Assembly: GCA_021731445.1 (NCBI GenBank)
Contig: JAKFXK010000060.1
Span: 1-36,454 of the forward strand
Origin: Nevskiaceae bacterium
GTDB taxonomy: Bacteria > Pseudomonadota > Gammaproteobacteria > Nevskiales > Nevskiaceae
Direction of reading: 5' to 3'
DNA: 36,454 nucleotides
The position numbers and the translations under genes were made by a program. Below, one piece after another: positions 16,864 to 25,360 of this stretch; the first letter of the stretch is position 1; each line of letters starts with the position of its first letter. Under the pieces are notes generated by a model. That model saw only the letters and a program-made list of their open reading frames with translations. It was not told the origin of the DNA and ran no database searches.

Positions 16864-17859
16864 ATGAAACGCACCCTCATCACCCTCGCCGCAGCACTCA
16901 TCGCTACCGCCGCGAGTGCGAAGGATTTACTCAACGTCAGCTACGACCCGACCCGTGAGTTCTACAAGGAGGTCAACACCGTGTTCGCCGCCGAGTGGAA
17001 AGCGAAGGGCGGCGAGAAGCTCAACATCAAGACCAGCCACGGCGGCAGCGGCAAGCAGGCTCGCTCGGTGATCGACGGACTCGAAGCCGACGTGGTCACG
17101 CTGGCGCTGGCCTACGACATCGACAACATTGCCGAGAAAGGCGGCCTGCTGCCGAAGACCTGGCAGAAGCGCCTGCCCGACAACTCCTCGCCCTATACCT
17201 CGACCATCGTGTTCCTGGTGCGCAAGGGCAACCCGAAGGGCATCCGGGATTGGGGCGATCTGATCAAGCCGGGTGTGAAAGTGATCACGCCCAACCCCAA
17301 GACCTCGGGCGGTGCCCGATGGAACTACCTCGCCGCCTGGGGCTGGGCCTTGAAGCAGCCCGGCGGCAGCGAGGCGACGGCGAAGGACTACCTCACGAAA
17401 CTGTTCAAGAACGTGCCGGTGCTCGATACCGGCGCGCGCGGCTCGACCACCACCTTCGTGCAGCGCGGCATCGGCGACGTGTTCCTCTCCTGGGAGAACG
17501 AGGCCTTCCTCGCCGTCAACGAGCTGGGCAAGGACAAGTTCGAGATCATCGTGCCGAGCGTGTCGATTCTCGCGGAGCCGCCGGTGACGCTGGTCGACAA
17601 GAACGTGGACAAGCACGGCACCCGCAAATCCGCCGAAGCATATTTGCAGTTCCTTTACTCGCCCACGGGCCAGAAACTCGCCGCCAAGCACTACTACCGG
17701 CCGCGCAAGCCGGAGCTTGCCGGCCCGGCGGACATCGCGCGCTTCACCAAGGCCAATCTCTTCACGCTCGACAGCGTCTTCGGCAGCTGGGCCAAGGCGC
17801 AGGCCACACACTTCGGCGAAGGCGGCGTGTTCGACCAGATCACCGGCGTCCGCAAGTAA
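16864..17859 (+). CDS. sbp: Periplasmic sulfate-binding protein
   Basis: Substrate-binding component of the sulfate ABC importer; 331 residues with a signal peptide cleaved near ASA|K20. The family signatures [16 protein letters not shown] and [17 protein letters not shown] are intact, as is [23 protein letters not shown] lies about 10 bases before the ATG. It is followed by two small non-canonical genes before the permease genes cysT, cysW and cysA, all on the same strand. A short GC hairpin at 17898-17917 could favour higher sbp expression. Confidence 0.95.
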   Translation: MKRTLITLAAALIATAASAKDLLNVSYDPTREFYKEVNTVFAAEWKAKGGEKLNIKTSHGGSGKQARSVIDGLEADVVTLALAYDIDNIAEKGGLLPKTWQKRLPDNSSPYTSTIVFLVRKGNPKGIRDWGDLIKPGVKVITPNPKTSGGARWNYLAAWGWALKQPGGSEATAKDYLTKLFKNVPVLDTGARGSTTTFVQRGIGDVFLSWENEAFLAVNELGKDKFEIIVPSVSILAEPPVTLVDKNVDKHGTRKSAEAYLQFLYSPTGQKLAAKHYYRPRKPELAGPADIARFTKANLFTLDSVFGSWAKAQATHFGEGGVFDQITGVRK

Positions 17860-17897
17860 CGACGTTAATTTTTGATTTCACTTTTTCTTATCAACAA

Positions 17898-17917
17898 AGG
17901 GGGCGGCAACACCCCCT
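17898..17917 (+). promoter_or_regulatory. Hairpin between sbp and mop
   Basis: AGGGGG (17898-17903) and CCCCCT (17912-17917) pair around an eight-base loop in the 101-base gap after sbp, preceded by an AT-rich stretch. There is no T-run after it, so it is more likely an mRNA-stabilising or partial-termination structure than a full terminator. GCACAGTGA is also repeated directly on each side of 17935 without known meaning. Confidence 0.4.
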
Positions 17918-17960
17918 CGTGGCACAGTGATGACCAACGCCCCTTCGGAGCACAGTGAAC

Positions 17961-18179
17961 ATGATCACCCGCGTCAACACCCGCAACCAGTTCCGTGGCA
18001 CCGTCATCTCGCTGCGGCGTGGCGATGTGATGAGCGAGCTGGAGATCGAGACCACCGCTGGCGTCATCAGCGCCGTCATCACCACCAGTTCGGTCGAGCG
18101 GCTCAACCTGCGCGTCGGCGATTCGGCCCTCGCGCTGTTCAAGGCCGCCGACGTGCTGGTTGCCAAGCTCGAGGATTGA
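17961..18179 (+). CDS. Mop/TOBE small molybdate-binding-like protein (molbindin)
   Basis: A 72-residue single Mop domain: MITRVNTRNQFRGTVISLRR, then GDVMSELEIETTAGVISAVIT, SVERLNLRVGDSALALFKAA and DVLVAK, matching molbindins and the TOBE domain of ModE/ModC. These proteins assemble as oligomers and bind molybdate or tungstate, which resemble sulfate. CGGAG lies ten bases before the ATG; a GTG at 17955 is too close to the ribosome site. It sits inside the sulfate operon, after sbp and two bases before the amidotransferase-like gene, which is not standard for either mod or cys loci. Confidence 0.85.
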   Translation: MITRVNTRNQFRGTVISLRRGDVMSELEIETTAGVISAVITTSSVERLNLRVGDSALALFKAADVLVAKLED

Positions 18180-18181
18180 GC

Positions 18182-18805
18182 ATGTGCGTCATCGTCCACA
18201 AGCCGCGCGAGGCGCGCATCCCACCCGATCTCTTGCGCGCGGCACTCGCACTCAACAACGACGGCTGGGGCCTGATGGGCTTCGATGCAGCGGGCGCGCT
18301 GATCATCGAACGTCATGCCGCGAGCGAGCACGCCTCGATTGCCGCTGCACTCGACCAGCACGCCGAGGACGATGTAGTGCTGCACCTGCGCCAGCGCACC
18401 CGCGGCAACAACGAGCGCGACAACGCCCATCCCTTCAAGGTGGCCGAGCATCTTTACCTCATGCACAACGGCACGCTGCCGATCCACTGCCGGGTGGCAG
18501 GCCGCAGTGACACTTGGCATTTCGTGCATGACGTGCTGCGCCCACTGCACGCCCGTCACGCGACACTGTTCGATGACCCGGCCTTCATCATGCTGCTGGA
18601 GATGAGCCTGAAGCCTGACAACAAGATCGTGTTGCTAGACGAACGCGCCAGGAGCGTGGCCGTGATCAACCGCGCGCACGGTGTCGAGTTCGAGGGCCTC
18701 TGGCTTTCCAATACACGCTGGATAGACCGCAGCATTCTGCCGCTCAGTGACACGCCGCAGCCACAGCAGCGCAGCTACGCTGCCGACCGGCTGCACTTCG
18801 GGTAA
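18182..18805 (+). CDS. Class II glutamine amidotransferase-like protein
   Basis: A 207-residue protein starting MCVIVHKP, so removal of Met exposes Cys2 as the N-terminal nucleophile. HLRQRTRGNNERDNAHPF (residues 68-85) and MHNGTL (94-99) match the R-x-x-T-x-G, N-x-H-P-F and HNG motifs of class II glutaminase domains. There is no attached synthetase domain, so the acceptor of ammonia, or whether it hydrolyses another amide, is unknown. Similar stand-alone proteins occur in phages and bacteria. It starts two bases after mop and precedes cysT by 67 bases, so it is almost certainly cotranscribed with the sulfate genes. Confidence 0.8.
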   Translation: MCVIVHKPREARIPPDLLRAALALNNDGWGLMGFDAAGALIIERHAASEHASIAAALDQHAEDDVVLHLRQRTRGNNERDNAHPFKVAEHLYLMHNGTLPIHCRVAGRSDTWHFVHDVLRPLHARHATLFDDPAFIMLLEMSLKPDNKIVLLDERARSVAVINRAHGVEFEGLWLSNTRWIDRSILPLSDTPQPQQRSYAADRLHFG

Positions 18806-18872
18806 ACCCCGCGTCGGCATATCCATAGAACTTGAGCCAATCCGGCCCGCTGTAGCGGCGGCCGCCCCCACA

Positions 18873-19739
18873 ATGGCCGACTTTTCGCCACCTGATTCTG
18901 CTGTGACGCACCTCCCCTTTCGCCGGCGCCGCGCCATCCCCGGCTTCGGCCTCACACTCGGCATCACGCTCAGCTATCTGTCGCTGATCGTGCTGATCCC
19001 TCTCGCGGGCGTGTTTGTGAAGGCTTCGGGTCTCGGTTTCGAGGGCCTTCTGCACACGCTCGGCTCGCCGCGCGTGCTCGCCTCGCTCAAGCTCACCTTC
19101 GGCTCGGCATTGGTCGCGGCACTGTTCAACGCTTTCTTCGGCCTGTTGATCGCCTGGGTGTTCGTGCGCTACTGCTTCCCCGGCAAGCGGATTTTTGACG
19201 CCTTCATCGATCTCCCCTTCGCACTGCCCACCGCCGTCGCCGGCATTGCGCTCACCTCGCTCTACGGCCCCAACGGCTGGATCGGCTCGCTGCTGTCGCC
19301 GCTCGGCATCCAGGTGGCCTACTCGCCGCTGGGCGTGATTGTCGCCATGACCTTCATCAGCCTGCCCTTCGTGGTGCGCACCGTCGAACCCGTGCTGGCC
19401 GAAGCCGAGCGTGAGCTGGAAGAGGCCGCCGCGACACTCGGCGCGGGGCGCTGGGTAACGATCCGCCGCGTGATCTTCCCTACCGTGCTGCCCGCGCTGC
19501 TCACGGGTGCTGCACTCGCCTTCGCGCGTGCGGTGGGTGAGTACGGCTCGATCATCTTCATTGCCGGCAACATCCCGATGGTCAGCGAGATCACGCCGCT
19601 TCTCATCATCATCAAGCTCGAAGAGTTCGATTACGCAGGGGCCACAGCGATTGCAGCGGCGATGCTGACGCTGTCGTTCGTGCTGCTGCTGGCCGTCAAC
19701 ATCCTGCAAGCGTGGACACGACGGAGTGCCAGGCGATGA
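18873..19739 (+). CDS. cysT: Sulfate ABC transporter permease CysT (CysU)
   Basis: An inner-membrane permease of 288 residues with six predicted helices. The EAA loop that contacts the ATPase is clear: [40 protein letters not shown] is typical of CysT. The likely ATG is 18873 (MADFSPPDS), with no obvious Shine-Dalgarno; longer in-frame sequence to 18747 overlaps the amidotransferase gene. Its stop overlaps the cysW start as ATGA. Confidence 0.93.
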   Translation: MADFSPPDSAVTHLPFRRRRAIPGFGLTLGITLSYLSLIVLIPLAGVFVKASGLGFEGLLHTLGSPRVLASLKLTFGSALVAALFNAFFGLLIAWVFVRYCFPGKRIFDAFIDLPFALPTAVAGIALTSLYGPNGWIGSLLSPLGIQVAYSPLGVIVAMTFISLPFVVRTVEPVLAEAERELEEAAATLGAGRWVTIRRVIFPTVLPALLTGAALAFARAVGEYGSIIFIAGNIPMVSEITPLLIIIKLEEFDYAGATAIAAAMLTLSFVLLLAVNILQAWTRRSARR

Positions 19740-20653
19740 GCATTCTCGAAGACAAATCACTGCAAGACCCGCCGGCCATCCCAGCCATTTTCCACGGCGG
19801 CCCGCTGATCCAGACCAATGCGGCGATCACCGAACCTGCCTGGGTGCGCTGGCTGCTGATCGCCATCGCACTCGGTTTCCTGAGTCTGTTCCTGCTGCTG
19901 CCACTGGCGGCGGTGTTTACCGAGGCGCTGCGCGATGGCTTTGGCACCTACCTTACGGCACTGAAAGAGCCTGATGCCTATTCGGCGCTCAAGCTCACCC
20001 TGCTCGCCGCCGCTATCGCGGTGCCGCTTAACCTCGTGTTCGGTGTGGCCGCCGCCTGGTGCATCAGCAAGTTCGAGTTTCGCGGCAAGCAGCTGTTGAT
20101 CTCGCTGATCGACCTACCCTTCTCGGTCTCGCCGGTTGTCGCAGGCTTGGTCTACGTGCTCATCTTCGGCGCTCAGGGCTGGGCCGGATCGTGGTTTGCC
20201 GAGCACGACATCAAGGTGATCTTCGCCGTGCCGGGCATCGCACTCGCCACTATCTTCGTCACCTTTCCCTTCATCGCCCGCGAGCTGATCCCGCTGATGC
20301 AGGAGCAGGGAACCGACGACGAGCAGGCCGCGCTCACGCTGGGTGCTACCGGCTTCAAGACCTTCTGGCGCGTCACCCTGCCCAACATCAAATGGGGCCT
20401 GCTGTATGGCGTGCTGCTGTGCAATGCGCGCGCCTTTGGCGAGTTCGGTGCGGTCAGCGTGGTCAGCGGTCACATTCGCGGGCAGACCAACACGCTGCCG
20501 CTGCACATCGAGATTCTCTACAACGAATACGCCTTCGCCGCTGCCTTCGCCGTCGCTTCGCTGCTGGCGGGATTGGCGCTCATTACCTTGCTATTGAAGT
20601 CGCTGTTGGAGTGGCGCTACGCCGACCAACTTGCGGCCTCGCGCCGCCACTGA
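19736..20653 (+). CDS. cysW: Sulfate ABC transporter permease CysW
   Basis: Second permease of the sulfate importer, 305 residues with about six helices. [20 protein letters not shown] and the EAA loop [20 protein letters not shown] identify it; [20 protein letters not shown] is a CysW signature. The ATG at 19736 shares four bases with the cysT stop, implying coupled translation in equal amounts, as expected for a heterodimeric channel. cysA begins eight bases after its stop. Confidence 0.95.
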   Translation: MSILEDKSLQDPPAIPAIFHGGPLIQTNAAITEPAWVRWLLIAIALGFLSLFLLLPLAAVFTEALRDGFGTYLTALKEPDAYSALKLTLLAAAIAVPLNLVFGVAAAWCISKFEFRGKQLLISLIDLPFSVSPVVAGLVYVLIFGAQGWAGSWFAEHDIKVIFAVPGIALATIFVTFPFIARELIPLMQEQGTDDEQAALTLGATGFKTFWRVTLPNIKWGLLYGVLLCNARAFGEFGAVSVVSGHIRGQTNTLPLHIEILYNEYAFAAAFAVASLLAGLALITLLLKSLLEWRYADQLAASRRH

Positions 20654-20661
20654 GCCATCCT

Positions 20662-21786
20662 ATGGACATCACCATCAAAAACGTCCGCAAGACCTTTGCG
20701 GATTTCCCCGCCCTTACCGGCGTTGACCTGCACATCGAGAGCGGCGAGCTGATCGCCCTGCTCGGCCCCAGCGGCAGCGGCAAGACCACGCTGCTGCGCG
20801 CGCTCGCCGGCCTCGAGCCGATCGATGCCGGGCAGATCCTGTTCGGTGCCACCGACGCCACGAACCTGAGCGTGCAGGCGCGCAAGGTCGGCTTCGTGTT
20901 TCAGCACTACGCGCTGTTCAAGCACATGACCGTCGCCGAGAACATTGCCTTCAGTCTCTCGGTGCGCGAGGGCAAGACGCGGCCTACGAGCGCGGAGCAG
21001 AAGCGCCGCGCCAGTGAGCTACTGGAGCTGGTGCAGCTGAAGGGCCTGGAAAAACGCTACCCCGCGCAGCTTTCCGGCGGCCAGAAGCAGCGTGTGGCCC
21101 TGGCGCGCGCACTCGCCATCGAGCCGCGTGTGCTGCTGCTCGATGAACCTTTTGGCGCACTCGATGCCAAGGTGCGCAAGGACCTGCGCCGCTGGCTGCG
21201 CGAGCTGCACGACAAGACCGGCGTGACCACCGTGTTCGTCACCCACGATCAGGAAGAAGCGCTCGAACTCGCCGACCGCGTGGTGGTGATGTCCAGAGGC
21301 CGCATCGAGCAGGTGGGCACCACGGCGGAGGTGTATGAACAGCCCGCCACGCCCTTCGTGTTCGATTTTCTCGGCAGCGTGAATCTGCTGGCGGGCGAGG
21401 TGCAGAACGGCAAGCTCAGGCTCAACGGCCTGTCACTGCCCACCGATAGTCAGCTCAGCGGCCCGGTGGATGTCTACGTGCGCCCGCACGATCTGCGGTT
21501 GGTCGAGCAGACCAGCGATGGCCTCGATGCGCGGATCATTTCCGTGCAGCGCACCGGCCCGTTGGTGAAGGCGGTGGCCGCCCTGGCCCATGACGCATCC
21601 AAGATGGATATCGAACTCGGCCATCTCGACCCGATGGCGCTCGCCCTCAAGCCAGGCACGGCAGTGCGCCTGCTACCCGTAAGTTTTGGCCTGTTTGCCC
21701 GCACACCGCACGCGGAGGTACAGACCTTGCCGGATGTGGTGCCGAATGCGGTACCGGAGCAGCGTGGGGATAGAGCACGCGCCTGA
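20662..21786 (+). CDS. cysA: Sulfate ABC transporter ATP-binding protein CysA
   Basis: ATPase of the sulfate importer, 374 residues. Walker A GPSGSGKT is at 35-42, then Q-loop VFQHYALF, signature [15 protein letters not shown], Walker [13 protein letters not shown], and switch histidine in [10 protein letters not shown]. The C-terminal ~130 residues are a TOBE-like regulatory domain ([12 protein letters not shown]), usual for CysA. It is the last gene of the operon; about 25 bases later it meets a convergent orphan gene without a clear terminator. Confidence 0.95.
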   Translation: MDITIKNVRKTFADFPALTGVDLHIESGELIALLGPSGSGKTTLLRALAGLEPIDAGQILFGATDATNLSVQARKVGFVFQHYALFKHMTVAENIAFSLSVREGKTRPTSAEQKRRASELLELVQLKGLEKRYPAQLSGGQKQRVALARALAIEPRVLLLDEPFGALDAKVRKDLRRWLRELHDKTGVTTVFVTHDQEEALELADRVVVMSRGRIEQVGTTAEVYEQPATPFVFDFLGSVNLLAGEVQNGKLRLNGLSLPTDSQLSGPVDVYVRPHDLRLVEQTSDGLDARIISVQRTGPLVKAVAALAHDASKMDIELGHLDPMALALKPGTAVRLLPVSFGLFARTPHAEVQTLPDVVPNAVPEQRGDRARA

Positions 21787-21812
21787 TCATAGGATGGTGC
21801 TCACCCAACAAT

Positions 21813-22274
21813 TCAGCGGGGAACCGCCACGCATTCGTCTCCGATCAGCACATCGTTATTGCCGCAGACGGTTGTAGCGGAGCCCTCGGTCACCGGCTCA
21901 TCTTTGCCTGATCCACCGGCTGCAACAGCGACCACCGCAACGACAGCGGCAGCACCGACAGCCCACCAAACCCAACTACGACTGCTGCCGGTCTCGGAAG
22001 CATGCAATGCTTTGCCGAGGATGGATGAGTTGAGCTGACCATCCCGGAATAACGACCACTGGACGACAGGGACAAAGCCCAACACTTCACTCGACGCCAG
22101 CGGAAGATTCGAGAACCCCGAATGCAATGTCATCGCTGGAGATTGATTGCCTGCACCGAAGTTCAAAGCGAGCAATATCTTGGGCATCACCTCGCTGGCG
22201 CTGACGCTGCTGGAGTAGATCAGCGAACAGCCGAGCAGCACACTGAGAATATTGCGTTGAAAAAGATTACGCAT
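21813..22274 (-). CDS. Hypothetical exported protein with C-terminal membrane segment
   Basis: I do not recognise this 153-residue protein. It starts MRNLFQRNILSVLLGCSLIYSS, a likely signal peptide ending near VSASE. The middle region is Ser/Leu-rich without motifs. A strongly hydrophobic stretch (WVWWAVGAAAVVAVVAVAA, about 101-120) follows, then a short tail with two cysteines (VCGNNDVLIGDECVAVPR) that could form a disulfide. An AGGGA site lies upstream of the ATG. It starts 24 bases after the pgi stop on the same strand, so it may be cotranscribed with pgi. Confidence 0.65.
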   Translation of the reverse strand: MRNLFQRNILSVLLGCSLIYSSSVSASEVMPKILLALNFGAGNQSPAMTLHSGFSNLPLASSEVLGFVPVVQWSLFRDGQLNSSILGKALHASETGSSRSWVWWAVGAAAVVAVVAVAAGGSGKDEPVTEGSATTVCGNNDVLIGDECVAVPR

Positions 22275-22298
22275 ATGTGTTCGTTCCCTATGTCGATT

Positions 22299-23921
22299 CT
22301 ATGATCTGAGCTTCTGCAACAACTGCCGCGTCGAGCCATCCAGCTCCACCCGCTCGCCCTGCATGGCCTTGAGCACCGTACCCGCAAGCTGCTTGCCCAG
22401 TTCCACACCCCACTGATCGTAGGCATTCACATCCCACAGCACACTTAGCGCAAATGTGCGGTGCTCGTAGAGCGCGCACAGTGCGCCGAGGGCCTTAGCA
22501 TCGAGTTGCTGCAGCAGCAGCGTGTTGCTGGGGCGGTTGCCGGGAAAGACGCGGTGCGGGATGGCCGCTTCGAGGGCGGCACCGCTAAGGCCTTTGGCGG
22601 CTAGCTCCGCTCGCACTTCGGCCGCCGTCTTACCGCGCATCAGGGCCTGCGATTGTGCGAGGCCGTTGGCGAGCAGCAACTGGTGCAGCGCGGCATGCGG
22701 GTGGTCTGGTTTGGCCACGAGGATGAAGTCCACCGGATGCACCGCAGTACCTTGGTGCAGCATTTGGAAGAACGCGTGCTGGCCGTTGGTGCCGACATCG
22801 CCCCAGAGCGTGGGCGTGGTGGCGTAGCCCACCGGCTCGCCCGCGCGATTGACGCGTTTGCCGTTACTCTCCATCTCCAGCTGTTGCAGCCAGCTCACGA
22901 ACTTTTCGAGCTGCTGGCTGTAGGGGGCGATGACGTGGTCGGCCGCACCGAGAATGTTGCCGTTCCAGAATGCGAGCAGGGCCATCAGCACCGGCAGGTT
23001 GGCTTGCAGCGGCGCGCGCTGGAAGTGCTCGTCCATCGCGTGCGCGCCAGCGAGCAACTCGCGGAATCGCTGAGGCCCGATGGCGACCATGATGGCGAGG
23101 CCGACCGCACTCCACAGCGAATAGCGGCCGCCGACCCAGTCCCAGAAGTCGAAGACGTTCTCGGGCGCGATGCCAAAGGCCTGCACGTTGGCCATGCAGG
23201 TGCTGACGGCGGCAAAGTGTTTGGGGATGGCTTTTTCGCCCATTGCGGCCACCAGCCAGGCGCGGGCAACGTGGGCGTTGGCGAGGGTTTCCTGCGTCGT
23301 AAAAGTCTTGCTGGCGACGATGAACAGCGTCGTTGCCGGGTTGAGGGTTTGCAGCACGTGCTCGATCTGCGTGCCATCGACATTGGCGACGAAGTGCAGG
23401 CGCGGGCCATCGACGAAGGGCTGCAGGGCGTAGCAGATCATGCGCGGCCCCAGGTCACTGCCACCGATGCCGATGTTGACGACATCGGTAATGGCACGGC
23501 GCTTCGCACCCTTCCAGTGGCCGCCGCGCAGCTTGTCGGCAAAAGCGGCCATGCGGTCGAGCACGGCATGTACCTTGGGGACGACGTTGTCGCCGTTGAC
23601 CGTCATCACCGCCTTGCGCGGCGCACGCAGGGCCATGTGGTAGGCGGCGCGGTGCTCGGTTTGGTTGAGGGGCTCGCCGGCAAAGAGCTTCCTGATCCAG
23701 CCACTCATCTCCTGCTGCTGCGCGTAGCCCAGCAAGAGGTCACGGGTCTCGCGAGTGAGGCGCTGCTTGCTGTAGTCGAGGAAGAGGCCCGCCGCCTCGG
23801 CGCTGAAAGACTGCGCGCGGCCTTCGTCGGAGGCGAACAGCTCGTTGAGATGGACATCAGCCAGCTCACGCGCATGGGCAGCGAGGGCGCGCCAGGCGCG
23901 GCTTTGCGGGAGGGCGGACAT
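22299..23921 (-). CDS. pgi: Glucose-6-phosphate isomerase
   Basis: A 540-residue glycolytic/gluconeogenic isomerase interconverting glucose 6-phosphate and fructose 6-phosphate. NIGIGGSDLGPRM, VASKTFTTQETLANA, DWVGGRYSLWSAVGL (PROSITE signature) and the C-terminal GVELGKQLAG are present, so the active site looks intact. The start at 23921 gives a normal-length N-terminus. Upstream lies a 128-bp palindromic repeat; downstream is an orphan gene. pgi close to panD is an order I associate with Xanthomonas-like genomes. Confidence 0.97.
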   Translation of the reverse strand: MSALPQSRAWRALAAHARELADVHLNELFASDEGRAQSFSAEAAGLFLDYSKQRLTRETRDLLLGYAQQQEMSGWIRKLFAGEPLNQTEHRAAYHMALRAPRKAVMTVNGDNVVPKVHAVLDRMAAFADKLRGGHWKGAKRRAITDVVNIGIGGSDLGPRMICYALQPFVDGPRLHFVANVDGTQIEHVLQTLNPATTLFIVASKTFTTQETLANAHVARAWLVAAMGEKAIPKHFAAVSTCMANVQAFGIAPENVFDFWDWVGGRYSLWSAVGLAIMVAIGPQRFRELLAGAHAMDEHFQRAPLQANLPVLMALLAFWNGNILGAADHVIAPYSQQLEKFVSWLQQLEMESNGKRVNRAGEPVGYATTPTLWGDVGTNGQHAFFQMLHQGTAVHPVDFILVAKPDHPHAALHQLLLANGLAQSQALMRGKTAAEVRAELAAKGLSGAALEAAIPHRVFPGNRPSNTLLLQQLDAKALGALCALYEHRTFALSVLWDVNAYDQWGVELGKQLAGTVLKAMQGERVELDGSTRQLLQKLRS

Positions 23922-23972
23922 TCGGAACCTGGACGTTTAATGAGCCGCTAGAAAAACACATCCCTCACATCC

Positions 23973-24100
23973 TGTCATTCCCGCGAAGGCGGGAATCCAG
24001 ACCCACGATGCGGCAACAGACAACTGGATTGCGTTTGGCCGGGATCGGGAGTGACGTAATGTCACTCCCGCTTAAGCCAAACGCCTTCGCGGGAATGACA
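23973..24100. repeat. 128-bp palindromic MITE-like element
   Basis: The ends are a perfect 19-bp inverted repeat: TGTCATTCCCGCGAAGGCG (23973-23991) and its complement (24082-24100). Nested inside are GCGTTTGGC/GCCAAACGC (24031-24039 with 24076-24084) and a 10-bp hairpin, CGGGAGTGAC/GTCACTCCCG (24046-24055 with 24061-24070, loop GTAAT). It is non-coding and fills most of the gap between the oxygenase-like gene and pgi. No target duplication is evident. Related copies lie at 27064-27196, 34602-34629 and 35180-35207. Confidence 0.85.
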
Positions 24101-24102
24101 CT

Positions 24103-24723
24103 TCAGAGCAGGTGGTAGTTGAAGCTGATGCTCACCCGCTCCTGCGCGATGGTGGAGGCCGGCACCTCGTGCCGCAACCAGCTCTCGAACAGGATGACCT
24201 TGCCGACCTCGGCGGGGACGGTGATGAAGGGCTGCTGCTCGCGCGGCGCTAGGTGACTGCGCATCGGCGCGGCCATCAACTGCGACAGGCGCGGATCCTC
24301 GAACTTGAGGCCCGAGGCACCGCGCGGCGTCCTCACGTAATAGGTGCCGCTGACCACCGACTGCGGGTGCAAATGAAAGCTGTGCGCACAACCCTTGGGC
24401 ATGATGTTGGCCCAGCAGTCGGTCATCACCAAGCGTCCTCCACGCAGATCCCAGTGCAGGGCCTTGGCGTAGCGGCGCACATGCAGATTGAGCTTGGCTT
24501 CGAGCAGCATGAAGGTGCTGCTGAATTGATGGAGACGATCCATCGAGCCATAGCTGGTATAGCCGCCGACATAGCCGGTCTTGCTCCACTGCTGACCGGC
24601 GCGGTCGAAGTCGCGGAGCTGCTCGATTTCTTTCAGCAGCTCGGTGTTGAGCGACTTGACGCCCTCACGCATCAGCGGCGCGTGGTGGATGAGGGTGGGA
24701 AACCAGCTTTGGGTATGGGCCAT
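24103..24723 (-). CDS. Putative 2OG-Fe(II) oxygenase (TIGR02466-like)
   Basis: A 206-residue soluble protein of the TIGR02466 type, thought to be a 2-oxoglutarate/Fe(II) dioxygenase. CAHSFHLHPQSVVSGTYYV contains candidate iron-binding histidines, and VILFESWLRHEVPASTIAQE, then RVSISFNYHL, supply the distal His and the Arg that usually binds 2-oxoglutarate. The substrate is unknown. The ribosome site before 24723 is weak (GAAG). It lies between panD, with a terminator between them, and a palindromic repeat before pgi; neither neighbour explains its function. Confidence 0.72.
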   Translation of the reverse strand: MAHTQSWFPTLIHHAPLMREGVKSLNTELLKEIEQLRDFDRAGQQWSKTGYVGGYTSYGSMDRLHQFSSTFMLLEAKLNLHVRRYAKALHWDLRGGRLVMTDCWANIMPKGCAHSFHLHPQSVVSGTYYVRTPRGASGLKFEDPRLSQLMAAPMRSHLAPREQQPFITVPAEVGKVILFESWLRHEVPASTIAQERVSISFNYHLL

Positions 24724-24742
24724 GGTGTCGTCTTCACAAAAG

Positions 24743-24770
24743 AAAACGCCCGCATCGCAGCGGGCGTTTT
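24743..24770 (-). terminator. Terminator after panD
   Basis: AAAACGCCCGC (24743-24753) and GCGGGCGTTTT (24760-24770) form an 11-bp stem with a six-base loop and a T-run, 15 bases past the panD stop. It is symmetrical and so could work on both strands. It lies just upstream of the oxygenase-like gene, which therefore needs its own promoter or read-through. Confidence 0.85.
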
Positions 24771-24785
24771 GAGGACAGCAAAAAT

Positions 24786-25169
24786 CTAAGCCGCCATTTG
24801 GACAGGGATGGTGTTGCTGGTGCGGCGCACGCCGTTCTTGGCATCGCAGTACACCAGCTTGGGCTTGTGCAGCCGGGCCTGGGCTTCTTCCATGTCGGCG
24901 TAAATGGCGATGATGGCCTGGTCGCCGACGCGCGCCTTGTGAGCGGCCGCACCGTTGACCGAGATGATGCCGCTGCCCTCTTCCGCACGGATGGCGTAGG
25001 TGGTGAAACGTTCGCCATTGGTGACGTTGTAGATGTCGATCTGCTCGAACTCCAGGATGCCGGCGAGATCGAGCAGCTTGCCATCAATGGCGCAGCTGCC
25101 GTCGTAGTCGAGTTCAGAGTGGGTGACGCGGACGGAGTGCAGCTTGCACTTGAGCATGGTGAGACGCAT
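24786..25169 (-). CDS. panD: Aspartate 1-decarboxylase proenzyme
   Basis: A 127-residue pyruvoyl enzyme making beta-alanine from L-aspartate for pantothenate. The self-cleavage site G24-S25 is in [19 protein letters not shown]25 becomes the pyruvoyl group. [24 protein letters not shown] is canonical. The ATG at 25169 is supported by AGAGGAA eight bases upstream; a second ATG lies four codons in. It is the last pantothenate gene, separated from panC by 191 bases, and ends in a strong terminator. Confidence 0.96.
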   Translation of the reverse strand: MRLTMLKCKLHSVRVTHSELDYDGSCAIDGKLLDLAGILEFEQIDIYNVTNGERFTTYAIRAEEGSGIISVNGAAAHKARVGDQAIIAIYADMEEAQARLHKPKLVYCDAKNGVRRTSNTIPVQMAA

Positions 25170-25199
25170 GGCGGATTCCTCTTGCTTGGTGCGTTCAGC

Positions 25200-25267
25200 G
25201 CGGCCCACTAAGACATACGCGCTTCGCAGATGGGTTCAACGAGCAAGCGGGCGGCCCAATAAGACAT
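25200..25267. repeat. Pair of 17-bp direct repeats upstream of panD
   Basis: GCGGCCCACTAAGACAT (25200-25216) and GCGGCCCAATAAGACAT (25251-25267) differ at one position and are 51 bases apart, in the gap between panC and panD. The nearer copy is about 30 bases upstream of the panD start. They could be regulator sites or a remnant of local duplication. A separate inverted repeat, AATCAGCC/GGCTGATT (25312-25319 with 25329-25336), lies closer to the panC end. Confidence 0.5.
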
Positions 25268-25360
25268 GCACCCGGTTCGTGAGCGGCGTCAGCAATGACG
25301 ACCCCGTCACGAATCAGCCATAAGTTTAGGCTGATTTCGGCATGGATCAAGCCCCGGTGA

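Noticed and set aside
22653..23951. A 432-codon plus-strand frame
   Set aside because: Antisense to pgi with no family signature.
23973..24100. Target-site duplication for the 128-bp element
   Set aside because: Flanks (CATCC and CTTCA) do not match, so a recent transposition cannot be claimed.
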